Positions 29,895 through 37,751 of a stretch of 51,569 nucleotides of DNA are shown here, piece by piece (positions within the stretch are counted from its first letter, which is position 1; each line of letters starts with the position of its first letter). The stretch covers positions 1 to 51,569 of the forward strand of contig JBBTQJ010000001.1 of the NCBI GenBank assembly GCA_038065755.1. Direction: 5' to 3'. A program made the position numbers and the translations under genes. The notes beneath the pieces are model-generated. The model had not been told where the DNA came from and made no database searches. It saw only the letters and a list, made by a program, of their open reading frames with translations. Source of the DNA: JBBTQJ01 sp038065755. Its GTDB lineage: Bacteria > Patescibacteriota > Minisyncoccia > Minisyncoccales > Staskawiczbacteraceae.

Positions 29895-31418
29895 CTATTT
29901 TTTTGTATTATTCAAGGCGTTGATCAGTTGTTTTGCATCTTGGTGGCTAGGATTAATTTCTAAAGTTTTTTCCCATTCTTTTTTCGCCTCTTCTGTTTTG
30001 CCTGTTTTATAATAAAGAAGACCCAAATTAAAATGCGCGTTGTCATAGTTTGGATTAAAAGAAAGCTCTTCTAAATATTCCTGTTCTGCTTCCAGAAATA
30101 ATCCTTTGCCGGCGTAAATGAGCCCTAAATTGTTATGCGCCATTGGTTCAAATTTATTAAGAGCCAAAGACTTTTTATAATATTCTTCTGATAAATCATA
30201 CTGGCCTTGCAAATAATACATTGCTCCTAAATTCCTCTGGGCCAGGGGCGAATGCGGCGAATTTTTAGCCGCATTTTTCCAAAAAGACATTTTGTCAAAA
30301 AAATTATCTTGGCGCCAAAATGTTAAAAAACAAAATATTGATAATATAAATATGCATATTGCCAAATACCGCCTGTTGTAAAAATTATTTATATTATGCC
30401 ACAAGCGGCTTTCTGCCAAAAAAATAATAATGCCGATTATAGGAAGATAAAGCCTGTGTTCAATAAAATCGGCAACAACCGAAGGGTTTGGCCTGATAAA
30501 AGACGGCAGTAAAAAAACAGCGAACCAAATAATTCCAAAAAACATCATATAAAAACTTTTTTTTAACGTTGTTTTGTCTTCTTGCTGAGATTGTATTATA
30601 GAGAATCCCAGAATAAAGAAAACAGCCAAAACTCCCCACACAAATGTTGTGTCTTGGATAATAGGCAAGACAGACAAATTAAACGGAAAAAAAACTTTCC
30701 CCAAAAGCTGGATTAAAGCGGGCAAATTTAAAAACACGGATAAAAAAATATCTTTGACAGACATTGGAATGGGATTTTTTAAAGCAATATGCCGCAAAAA
30801 GAAAAAAATAACAAAAGAAGCCGCCCACCAGATCCAGAACTTCATTAAAAAATATTTGACGGGAAGTCTTTTTAGAAAAATATACAAAAGACAAATAAAC
30901 GGCAATATCAGGGCTGTTTCTTTTGTAAAAAGAGCCAGCAAGAAAAAAAACACAGACCAAAAAATTGATTTTTTTTTATTTTTTTCAATAAAATCCAAAA
31001 AGAATATAAAAGAAGCCAAAATAAAAACCGTTAAAAGAGAGTCGTTTCTTCCCGGGACCCAAGATACTGCCTGAGTTAAAGCCGGGTGAACCAAAAATAC
31101 CACCGATAAAAACAATGAGATTATTTTTGAGCGTTTGAGCTTTAAAAGAAGTTTGAATACTAAACTTGAAGAAACAAGGTGAATGATTATATTTGTAAAA
31201 TGATATATTACGGGCGATTGCCCGCCTAATACGGCGTCTGGCATAAAAGAAATGGTGAGCAATGGCCTGTAATAAGCATTAAGGCCATGCAGAGCAACAA
31301 AAACTTCCGCAGTAAAGGCGGAAAAAACATTGCCAATGTTTTGCAAAAACGGAAGATTGTCTAATATCAGAGCGTTGTCGTCTAAATAAGTAAAATTAAA
31401 AAATAAAGACTTAAAATA
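29895..31418 (-). CDS. TMTC-like membrane glycosyltransferase with TPR tail (5' end in gap)
   Basis: At least 507 residues; the start is lost in the N run. A lumenal-type FTYLDDNALI with an acidic pair, HPALTQAVSWVPGRND and FTKETALILPF resemble the GT-C O-mannosyltransferases with TPRs. About ten membrane helices are followed by three TPR repeats (for example AQRNLGAMYYLQGQYDLSEE). It probably transfers a sugar from a polyprenyl phosphate to an exported protein. The GT2 gene on the other side of the gap may supply that donor. Confidence 0.83.
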   Translation of the reverse strand, partial: YFKSLFFNFTYLDDNALILDNLPFLQNIGNVFSAFTAEVFVALHGLNAYYRPLLTISFMPDAVLGGQSPVIYHFTNIIIHLVSSSLVFKLLLKLKRSKIISLFLSVVFLVHPALTQAVSWVPGRNDSLLTVFILASFIFFLDFIEKNKKKSIFWSVFFFLLALFTKETALILPFICLLYIFLKRLPVKYFLMKFWIWWAASFVIFFFLRHIALKNPIPMSVKDIFLSVFLNLPALIQLLGKVFFPFNLSVLPIIQDTTFVWGVLAVFFILGFSIIQSQQEDKTTLKKSFYMMFFGIIWFAVFLLPSFIRPNPSVVADFIEHRLYLPIIGIIIFLAESRLWHNINNFYNRRYLAICIFILSIFCFLTFWRQDNFFDKMSFWKNAAKNSPHSPLAQRNLGAMYYLQGQYDLSEEYYKKSLALNKFEPMAHNNLGLIYAGKGLFLEAEQEYLEELSFNPNYDNAHFNLGLLYYKTGKTEEAKKEWEKTLEINPSHQDAKQLINALNNTKK

Positions 31419-31518
31419 NNNNNNNNNNNNNNNNNNNNNNNNNNNNNNNNNNNNNNNNNNNNNNNNNNNNNNNNNNNNNNNNNNNNNNNNNNNNNNNNNN
31501 NNNNNNNNNNNNNNNNNN
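31419..31518. other. assembly gap (100 Ns)
   Basis: Exactly 100 N, the usual placeholder for a gap of unknown length. A single frame runs across it only because the Ns contain no stops; the two sides encode different proteins. Confidence 0.98.
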
Positions 31519-32174
31519 GCGCCGTATTTTAAACTGCGGAAAAAATTAATGCTTGAAGCCTCTTTAAAATAACGCACGGGAACCGGCACCTCCCCTATTC
31601 TAAAACCTTTTTCAATTATTTGGAAAAGAACCTGGCTGTCAAAAACAAAATCGTCTGAATTGTTTTCAAAATCAATGACTTCTAGAACCTCTTTTTTATA
31701 AGCTCTCATTCCCGTGTGCCATTCCGATAAATTATATCCGGTTGCCAGATTTTCTATCAAAGTTAAAAAACGATTAGAGTAATATTTATAAGCTGGCATT
31801 CCTCCTTTTAGCGTTTCTTTTCTGCTTCTTATTCGAGAGCCCAGCATCACGTCAAAATAATCTTCTTTGATAAAATCAATAAAATGTTTTAATAATTTCG
31901 GGTCATATTGATAATCAGGGTGAATCATTGCAACAATATCAGCCCTCCTTTCAAGCGCCAGTTTATAACATGTTTTTTGATTGGCGCCATAGCCTTTGTT
32001 TTCAGGATGTTTTACAACAAAAATTCCAAGCGCTTCGGCTATTTTGCAAGTTTGGTCTTGGCTTTTGTCGTCAACTAAAATAATTTCATCAACTAAGTTT
32101 TTTGGTATGTCGCCAACTGTTTTTTCTAATGTTTTAGCCGCGTTGTAAGCCGGCAAAACAACAACAACTTTCAT
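31519..32174 (-). CDS. family 2 glycosyltransferase (3' end in gap)
   Basis: The start is taken at 32174 (MKVVVVLPAYNAAKTLEKTV); an ATG 24 bases upstream is possible. The 218 visible residues have the GT-A fold with LVDDKSQDQT and an HPDYQYDP metal motif where DADxQ is usual, plus GSRIRSR. It resembles the dolichyl/polyprenyl-phosphate sugar synthases. A membrane C terminus may lie in the gap. It stands beside a GT-C enzyme that could use its product. Confidence 0.87.
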
Positions 32175-32235
32175 CCTTTTTAAAATATTTATTATCAAGG
32201 TTATTATAATACTTTACTGTTTCCAAATAAAGAAT

Positions 32236-32275
32236 AAAAAACAAAAACAGAAATTTATTCTGTTTTTGTTTTTTT
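32236..32275 (-). terminator. intrinsic terminator
   Basis: AAAAACAAAAACAGA pairs with TCTGTTTTTGTTTTT around 7 bases. It ends the Ala/Val-rich protein gene on the minus strand. Confidence 0.8.
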
Positions 32276-32286
32276 AAAACGCTCCT

Positions 32287-32850
32287 TTATTTTTCAAGCG
32301 ATTCAATAATATCTTCTGCTCCGTCTACACCGGCAGAAAGAGAATCCTTTACGGCGGAGACAGCATCAACACCAAGTTCTTTTGCCGTATCTAGGGCAGC
32401 AACAACTGATGTTTTAGTGGCCTCAAAGGTGTTTCCGCCTACTTGCTTTACGGCGTCAACAGCACCGTTCACGGCTTCAACAGCCGTCTCTCCCACGCTT
32501 AAACCTAATTCTTTGGCGCTGTGTAGCGACTGAGCAACAACTCCTTTAATTGCTAAGTCCTGTTTAACTCCTGACTTCGTCAATCCCTGAACAGTGCCCG
32601 TAACAACTCCTTTTACGGCTAATATCACAGACGCTCCAACTTCTCCCACACCGCTTAAAACACCCTTGACAACAGAAGCAGGAACATCAATGGCTTCTTT
32701 GGCGAATTCTCCAGTTTCTCTTAAAACAGAAACCGTTGTGTTTTTTGCAACATCAACAATGCTACTGGCAACATCAGCCGTGCCCTTTAAACTAGCCACT
32801 ATTCCTAATTTTATTCCATTAACAATATTAGAAATCAATGAAAATACCAT
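32287..32850 (-). CDS. repetitive Ala/Val/Gly-rich amphipathic protein
   Basis: I take the ATG at 32850 (MVFSLISNIVNG, 187 residues) rather than one 42 bases upstream. The whole chain is Ala, Val, Gly and Lys with few aromatics, and repeats 11-residue-like steps such as VDAVKQVGGNTFEATKTSVV and AAKELGV. It would form a long amphipathic helix as in LEA, phasin or apolipoprotein-like proteins that coat membranes or stabilise proteins. The N terminus could insert in the membrane. Function unknown. Confidence 0.68.
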   Translation of the reverse strand: MVFSLISNIVNGIKLGIVASLKGTADVASSIVDVAKNTTVSVLRETGEFAKEAIDVPASVVKGVLSGVGEVGASVILAVKGVVTGTVQGLTKSGVKQDLAIKGVVAQSLHSAKELGLSVGETAVEAVNGAVDAVKQVGGNTFEATKTSVVAALDTAKELGVDAVSAVKDSLSAGVDGAEDIIESLEK

Positions 32851-32964
32851 ATAATTAAATGTTAAAATTTTTATATAAATGCATTTATGCAATCGACCTT
32901 TATTGTCTTTATTTTTGTTATAGAAAAAAATCTTTAAAAAACAATTAAATTTATCGTTTCGTCC

Positions 32965-33675
32965 CTACCGAGACAGACGTTTAAATTTTTTAATTATTTC
33001 TAACGCCTCTTCGGCAGAATCTACTATTTGAATAATTTTAAGGTCCTTTTTTTTAACCGCTTTTCTTTTTAAATAAACCTCTGACTCCAGCCATTTAAAT
33101 AACGGCCCCCAATATTCTTTACCCACCGCAACCACCGGAACCGGCCTTGCCAGTTTTTTTGTTTGCACAAGCATTGTCATTTCAAAAAATTCATCCAATG
33201 TTCCAAAACCTCCGGGAAAAAATATATAACCATCGGAAGAAAAAGAAAGCATAGCCTTCCTGGTAAAAAAATGATAAAAGCCTATAGGTTTGGTAACATA
33301 TTTATTTATCCTCTGGCCTTCGGGCAGTTGAATATTCATTCCAACCGATTCGCCGCCGGCCTCAAACGCGCCCCGATTAGCGGCTTCCATAATTCCCGGT
33401 CCGCCGCCGGTGACAACAGTATAGCCGTTCTTTGCCAACAGCGCTCCTGTTTTTATAGCTTCTTTATAATAAGGATTATTTTGGGAAAAACAGGTTGAAC
33501 CTAAAATAGTAACCGATTTTTTAAAACCTGATATGAAACGAAAACCGCTGACAAGCTCTGTCATAATCTTTGAAATATGCCACCTATATGTTCTCTTAAG
33601 GTCTTCTTTAGCCGGCGGCAGTTTTGGATCTGAATATAAACGCGCCGCTTTTATTTTTTTTGTTATTTTTTTCAT
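32965..33675 (-). CDS. LOG-family Rossmann protein (TIGR00730)
   Basis: A 236-residue protein with the family motifs GGGPGIMEAANRGA and PGGFGTLDEFFE, the latter holding the catalytic Arg/Glu neighbourhood of nucleoside-monophosphate phosphoribohydrolases. These cut AMP or cytokinin ribotides to base and ribose 5-phosphate. Its start overlaps the deoC stop as ATGA, so both may serve nucleoside breakdown. Confidence 0.9.
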   Translation of the reverse strand: MKKITKKIKAARLYSDPKLPPAKEDLKRTYRWHISKIMTELVSGFRFISGFKKSVTILGSTCFSQNNPYYKEAIKTGALLAKNGYTVVTGGGPGIMEAANRGAFEAGGESVGMNIQLPEGQRINKYVTKPIGFYHFFTRKAMLSFSSDGYIFFPGGFGTLDEFFEMTMLVQTKKLARPVPVVAVGKEYWGPLFKWLESEVYLKRKAVKKKDLKIIQIVDSAEEALEIIKKFKRLSR

Positions 33676-34319
33676 ATGCTTTCCATAATTTCAACGCCCG
33701 AGCTAGTGCCAATAATATCCGCCCCAGCGTCTATCATCATTTTTAAATCATCTAGTGTTCTAATTTGAACAGATGCTTTTATCAACAGCCCGGGAGCTGA
33801 TTTTTTCATAATTTTAAGATGTTCTGCTTTTTCTTTCAGCTCTCTTTTTTCCAACGGGTCTTTTTCCGTGGCTGTTTTTACACAAAAAGCCCCGGATTTT
33901 TTAACCAACTCAGACGCCTTTTTAATTTCATCGTCGTTTAAATATCCAGATCCTATAATAATTTTTGTCGGAAGAATTTTTGTTAAGGGTTTTATATCTT
34001 CTAAAATTTTTTCGTATCTTTCATATTTTAAATCAACCACGTTCATTACCACGTCAAGCTCGTCGGCTCCGTCTTTTTTAGCTTTTTTACAGGCCGCTAT
34101 CCTTTCTTTATGAGAACTCAAACCCATAGGAGGGTCAATTAAAACAATTACCTTAATATCTGTTTCTTTAAGCTCTTTTTTAACTAATTTCACCCATTTT
34201 TGCCTTACGTCAACGCCCCGAAAATTATATTTTACAGCCTCAAGGCAAGTTTTTTTAATATCCTCCGCCGTGGCATCAACTTTTATATTTGTATGGTCTA
34301 TGGTTTTTGCAATATTCAT
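33672..34319 (-). CDS. deoC: deoxyribose-phosphate aldolase
   Basis: Splits deoxyribose 5-phosphate to glyceraldehyde 3-phosphate and acetaldehyde. The 215-residue chain shows D89 in ELDVVMNV, the Schiff-base lysine K148 in FCVKTATEK and K181 in LIKASVQIRT. The usual KTSTG and KASGGIR segments are changed to KTATE and KASVQIR, altering the phosphate-binding glycines, so substrate range may differ. It is the first gene of a pair with the LOG protein. Confidence 0.92.
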   Translation of the reverse strand: MNIAKTIDHTNIKVDATAEDIKKTCLEAVKYNFRGVDVRQKWVKLVKKELKETDIKVIVLIDPPMGLSSHKERIAACKKAKKDGADELDVVMNVVDLKYERYEKILEDIKPLTKILPTKIIIGSGYLNDDEIKKASELVKKSGAFCVKTATEKDPLEKRELKEKAEHLKIMKKSAPGLLIKASVQIRTLDDLKMMIDAGADIIGTSSGVEIMESI

Positions 34320-34414
34320 AAATTTAATTTTTAATAATTTTAAAATCTGCGAGGATTTTGCGACTCGAACTAGGTGGGTCGCACTACTACCTCTAAATTA
34401 TTCGTAAAAAGCTA
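34320..34414. other. gap upstream of fic with a tRNA-like scrap
   Basis: GACTCGAAC at 34362 resembles the complement of a tRNA T arm and GTCGC/GCGAC can pair, but no full tRNA folds. A second GGGTCGCA lies at 35647 on the other side of fic, so the two could be remnants of an insertion boundary. Confidence 0.3.
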
Positions 34415-34453
34415 TTGACATTCGAATATAATCGAATATAATTGAATATATTA
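34415..34453 (+). promoter_or_regulatory. fic promoter with three iterated repeats
   Basis: TTGACA (34415) and TATAAT (34437) are 16 bases apart. Three tandem 10-base repeats, roughly CGAATATAAT (34423, 34433) and TGAATATATT (34443), span the spacer, the -10 and the start. They look like binding sites for a repressor, perhaps Fic's own winged-helix domain. Confidence 0.72.
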
Positions 34454-34470
34454 ATCTAATTCAATTATAC

Positions 34471-35523
34471 ATGAATAAACGTTTTGAATCAAGAATAAAA
34501 ATAACACCGGAAGTGCTTCAAAAAATTGCTCGCATCGATGAGTTAAAGGGACTATGGACCGGTAGCGCCAAACTGAATCCCCACGTGCTAAAACAACTAA
34601 AAATGTCAGTAATTATTACTTCAACTGGAGCATCAACAAGAATTGAAGGAGCAAAAATGAAGGATGAGGAAATTGAGCGACTGATTCGGGGTCTCAAAAC
34701 CAAACCGCCAAAAGGCAGAGACGCAGAAGAAGTTGCAGGATATGCCGACCTTCTCGCCAGGATTTTTGATAATTATAAAACCCTTAAATTAACCGAAGGA
34801 CAAATTTTGCAGTTCCACGACATTCTGCTGAATTTTTCTTCAAAAGACAAAATAGAAAAGGGTAAATACAAATCGTCAGATAATATTGTGGTTGCGAAGG
34901 GCGATGACGGCCAGCAAATCGTGTTATTTCAACCAACCGCGCCCTATCTTGTAAAAAAGGAAATGGATGATGTTATGGTTTGGACTAATGATGTGCTAAA
35001 GAAAAAAACGATTCATCCTATTCTTGCAATTACCAACTTTATCTTTGAATTTTTAGCAATACATCCATTCCATGACGGCAACGGACGACTTTCGCGCGCG
35101 TTAACAAACCTACTTTTACTACAAGTAGGATATGCTTACATTCCATATATATCTCTTGAAGAAATCATTGAAGACCATCAAGAAGAATATTACCTTTCTT
35201 TGCGGGGAGCACAGCGATTTCATAAAACAGAAAATGAAGACATTACAACATGGATTCGTTTCATGCTCGACACACTGCTCCTGCAGGCAGAAAAATCGCG
35301 GCATCTTATTGAAAGAGACCAGCCAGAGCAGGCACTTTCAGAAAAACAAATTTTGGTATTGAGACTTTTTGACCAGAATAAAACGCTCTCTCCAAAAGAT
35401 ATTTCTTCACTGCTTAAAGAAATTCCCCTTCCCACTATCAAACAGGCTCTGGGGCGTCTGGTTAAGCTTGGTTTGATAAATCGTATAGGATTGGGCAGAG
35501 CAACTCGCTATAGAAAGAAATAA
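34471..35523 (+). CDS. fic: Fic-family AMP transferase with winged-helix tail
   Basis: A 350-residue class II Fic protein. The inhibitory helix S55-x3-E59-G60 (STRIEG) precedes the Fic domain; the active site is H198PFHDGNGRLSR209, fully intact. The last 60 residues form a winged helix (SPKDISSLLKEI, TIKQALGRLVKLGLI). Fic enzymes attach AMP to Thr, Ser or Tyr of targets. Codons are GC-richer than neighbours, suggesting transfer. It has its own promoter and terminator and stands alone beside tRNA-Ser. Confidence 0.94.
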   Translation: MNKRFESRIKITPEVLQKIARIDELKGLWTGSAKLNPHVLKQLKMSVIITSTGASTRIEGAKMKDEEIERLIRGLKTKPPKGRDAEEVAGYADLLARIFDNYKTLKLTEGQILQFHDILLNFSSKDKIEKGKYKSSDNIVVAKGDDGQQIVLFQPTAPYLVKKEMDDVMVWTNDVLKKKTIHPILAITNFIFEFLAIHPFHDGNGRLSRALTNLLLLQVGYAYIPYISLEEIIEDHQEEYYLSLRGAQRFHKTENEDITTWIRFMLDTLLLQAEKSRHLIERDQPEQALSEKQILVLRLFDQNKTLSPKDISSLLKEIPLPTIKQALGRLVKLGLINRIGLGRATRYRKK

Positions 35524-35580
35524 TCTTTTTAGGAAGTAATAATTTGGAAAGAACCGTCTGATGATTAATAATCACGAACA

Positions 35581-35617
35581 AAAAATAACAGAGCGATAAT
35601 TTCGTCCTGTTATTTTT
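35581..35617 (+). terminator. intrinsic terminator of fic
   Basis: AAAAATAACAG pairs with CTGTTATTTTT, followed by TTG TTTTC. The loop is 15 bases. Confidence 0.78.
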
Positions 35618-35700
35618 TTGTTTTCAATTTCTTTTTTAGGCACTCGGGTCGCAAATAGTACTCGACTATTCGGGAACACACCGATAGTAATTTGTCAATG

Positions 35701-35784
35701 CGGAGGAAGTGGAACTCGAACCCACGAGACCCTTTCGGATCACGGCTTTCCAAGCCGTTGCAATGGCCGCTATGCGACTCCTCC
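35701..35784 (-). tRNA. tRNA-Ser(GGA), left copy with wobble changes
   Basis: Acceptor GGAGGAG/TTCCTCC, anticodon stem ACGGC/GCCGT with loop TTGGAAA (anticodon GGA), a long variable arm and T loop TTCGAGT. It differs from the copy at 41463 at three places, all C-to-U in the RNA, each turning a G-C pair into G-U. No CCA is encoded. It marks the left edge of the integrated element. Confidence 0.92.
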
Positions 35785-35792
35785 AAAATAAA

Positions 35793-35867
35793 CTATTTGC
35801 CGAAATCTTCTGATATTTTCTTTTTTACTTTTTCCAGCTCCCACTTGTCTACATAGTCTTTTTGTCG
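35793..35867 (-). pseudogene. duplicated 3' end of the gene at 41555
   Basis: Twenty-four codons ending WELEKVKKKISEDFGK and TAG, preceded by an in-frame TAA. The last 16 residues equal those of the intact 77-residue gene next to the right tRNA-Ser copy; the part before it (KDYVDK versus KDQIDR) has diverged. This is the outer part of the duplicated attachment region. Confidence 0.75.
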
Positions 35868-35880
35868 TTATGGAATTTTT

Positions 35881-36657
35881 TTATTTGATAAATTGCTTTC
35901 CCCACCAGAAGGTTGCAATGTAAATAACCGGCAAAGCAATAATGCTTATATGCCACATCAGCCGTCCTAATTTTAAACCGCCCAATTCAGCTAAACGGAT
36001 AAGAACCACAAGAGCCATAAACCACCCGATAAGGAGTCCGGCGCCGGGCCATTCCGGATGTACAAGCTCTTTGCCTCCGCCAATTTTATACCACTTCATC
36101 CATCCGTCCCACTTCATAACAAAAACATGAAGAAAAACAAGAACAAAAATAAAACGAGCGCCTAAATATTGCAAGCGCCACCATTTTTCTCTGCCAATAG
36201 CGGCTGTGGCGCGTTCGTTAGAAATGAAAAAAATTGTAATAAAAACAATGGCGGCTACAAGGCCGTAAATAAACGGCCAATTAACCGTTTCTAAAAACCC
36301 GGCTAAAGGAAACCTTGATGGCAAAAAAAATAACGAAACAATGCTGTGAATTATGGCAAGAAAAAAAGCGACAATTCCCAGTTCTTTTCTATATTGAACA
36401 TAACGGTCGGGAAAAGAAAAAAAACGGCTCAATGGGCCAATAAGGAGAACGATGCCAAGAAGCGCCGCGGCCACATTAGCAAAAACTTTATTGGCAATAT
36501 AAAGGTCATAATATCCGCGGCGGTAAAAAAGATACACTGAAAAAATTGTAAATAAAAACGCGGCTGCCGCAAGCGCCGCGCCATACTGCTGAAATTGGTA
36601 TTTCCAGTTTATCTTCGGCGCAGATGATTTAGAATATTCAGAGGAAATGGTTTTCAT
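35881..36657 (-). CDS. ferric-reductase-like heme membrane protein
   Basis: The ATG at 36657 (MKTISSEYSK, 258 residues) is the start; a TTG five codons upstream is less likely. About seven membrane helices carry histidines in IIHSIVSLF, FVLVFLHVFVMKW and LMWHISII, the pattern of the ferric reductase-like/MsrQ b-heme domain. It has no flavin domain, so it would pass electrons across the membrane to or from partners. It is the last gene of a hemerythrin, DsrE, ferric-reductase operon. Confidence 0.82.
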   Translation of the reverse strand: MKTISSEYSKSSAPKINWKYQFQQYGAALAAAAFLFTIFSVYLFYRRGYYDLYIANKVFANVAAALLGIVLLIGPLSRFFSFPDRYVQYRKELGIVAFFLAIIHSIVSLFFLPSRFPLAGFLETVNWPFIYGLVAAIVFITIFFISNERATAAIGREKWWRLQYLGARFIFVLVFLHVFVMKWDGWMKWYKIGGGKELVHPEWPGAGLLIGWFMALVVLIRLAELGGLKLGRLMWHISIIALPVIYIATFWWGKQFIK

Positions 36658-36664
36658 AAATTTA

Positions 36665-36991
36665 TTAGCCAAAAACTAAAACTTTATCCGAACTTTCAAT
36701 TATTTTAAGCAAGTCGGACATTGTGGAAATGGGACAAATTTTACTTTCTTCTTTGCCTCGCGTTTTAAGACAAGCGCCACAAACATAGATTTTTCCTTTC
36801 AATTCTTTGAATTCCGATATTTTAGCAGATATATCAAATTGCTTACTATTGGGAATAGTATCAAGTTCTGCTCCTTCGTTTAATAAAAAAACTTCAACTT
36901 GATGACCAATTTTGAGCGCGGTAATTCCGAGACGGAATGTATTTCATGCGTGTTCTGGTTTATTTGATTGTAAAATAATACCGAGTTTCAT
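36665..36991 (-). pseudogene. DsrE-family protein gene with an in-frame TGA
   Basis: ATG at 36991 overlaps the hemerythrin stop. The frame gives MKLGIILQSNKPEHA, TGA at codon 16 (36946-36944), then NTFRLGITALKIGHQVEVFL and on to a normal end with C-G-A-C and a Cys further on. DsrE proteins have a Trp at this place (WN-x-FR), so TGG became TGA. TGA is a normal stop elsewhere here, so the gene is broken or read through. DsrE proteins handle sulfane sulfur. Confidence 0.82.
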
Positions 36992-37464
36992 TTTTTGATT
37001 TTAATTTTTTCACACTCTGAGGCAAGTTCGGCTAACTCTTCCTTAGAAAGCGCGTCTTCGGCGCAAGGATACAAAATATTATTTTCTTTATAAATATGCT
37101 CTCTTAAAAGAGAAATCATAGCTTGCGTATTTTCTTTAAGCTTGATTTCGTTATTCTCTTGCAAAGATTCTCTCATTTTAGCAAGATAATCTCTTTTAGC
37201 AGCATGCTCTAACAACATCATGCCTATAGGACCGCCTTCGTTTGGCATGCCTTTTTTTTCTAAAGCCGGAAACAAAACCTGCTCTTCTTTCTGATGATGC
37301 GGTTCAGCAAATGTTTCTGTAAAATGCAAAAATTCTTCCACTTTCGCATGGTTGATTTTCGATTGATCAATGACCTTTTCCAAATCGTCAAGATGCGCCA
37401 GAATGTTTTGATGGTCTGCTTTCAATTCTTCTATACAATTGTGATGATTGCAACAATTATTCAT
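36988..37464 (-). CDS. hemerythrin HHE-domain protein
   Basis: A 158-residue four-helix protein with candidate diiron ligands H18, H56/H57, E60, H87, H123 and E127. The ligand motifs are HHQKEEQVLFP and EHIYKENNILYP. An N-terminal CCNHHNC segment adds a possible metal site. HHE proteins sense or bind oxygen or nitric oxide and can help repair Fe-S centres. It starts the operon with DsrE and the heme membrane protein, a plausible redox or NO-response cargo. Confidence 0.9.
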   Translation of the reverse strand: MNNCCNHHNCIEELKADHQNILAHLDDLEKVIDQSKINHAKVEEFLHFTETFAEPHHQKEEQVLFPALEKKGMPNEGGPIGMMLLEHAAKRDYLAKMRESLQENNEIKLKENTQAMISLLREHIYKENNILYPCAEDALSKEELAELASECEKIKIKK

Positions 37465-37533
37465 AAAAATTATTTTATTGAATTTTTAATATTAACACCG
37501 ATTGTCTTAACAATTTTCAAGACTATTTGAAAA

Positions 37534-37733
37534 TTGGCGGTGTGTTTTAGTCAAAATCCGAACTTTTTTCCAAGAAAATCCTGATTTTGATTTCTAGTTG
37601 CCCCGCCGCCTTTGGCGGCGGGGCAGGAATGAAAACTGAAATCGGCTCGCAGGCAAAAAATTTCCTCCCCTAAAACCCCTCCATTTTTTGCCCGCTCGCC
37701 GAAGCTGGGAAAATTTTTAGAAAAGAATTTGTT
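37534..37733 (+). repeat. 200-bp inverted repeat A, left arm
   Basis: It begins TTGGCGGTGTGTTTTAGTC and contains the palindrome GCCCCGCC GCC-TTT-GGC GGCGGGGC. It is about 99% identical to the complement of 39535-39734. Together the arms enclose a methyltransferase and the 144-residue unknown gene. No gene lies in the arm. Confidence 0.92.
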
Positions 37734-37751
37734 TTAGACGTTGTATCTTAT

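Noticed and set aside
29895..32198. A single 767-residue glycosyltransferase fusion protein
   Set aside because: It exists only by reading through 100 Ns; the two sides are separate families.
34355..34400. A tRNA gene before fic
   Set aside because: Only a T-arm-like string is present; no acceptor, D or anticodon stems can be formed.
4538..36991. Alternative genetic code (TGA or TAG read as an amino acid)
   Set aside because: TGA ends the Rrf2, HD, tgt, SET and hemerythrin genes in ATGA overlaps, and TAG ends the genes at 13035 and 41555. Both codons act as normal stops.
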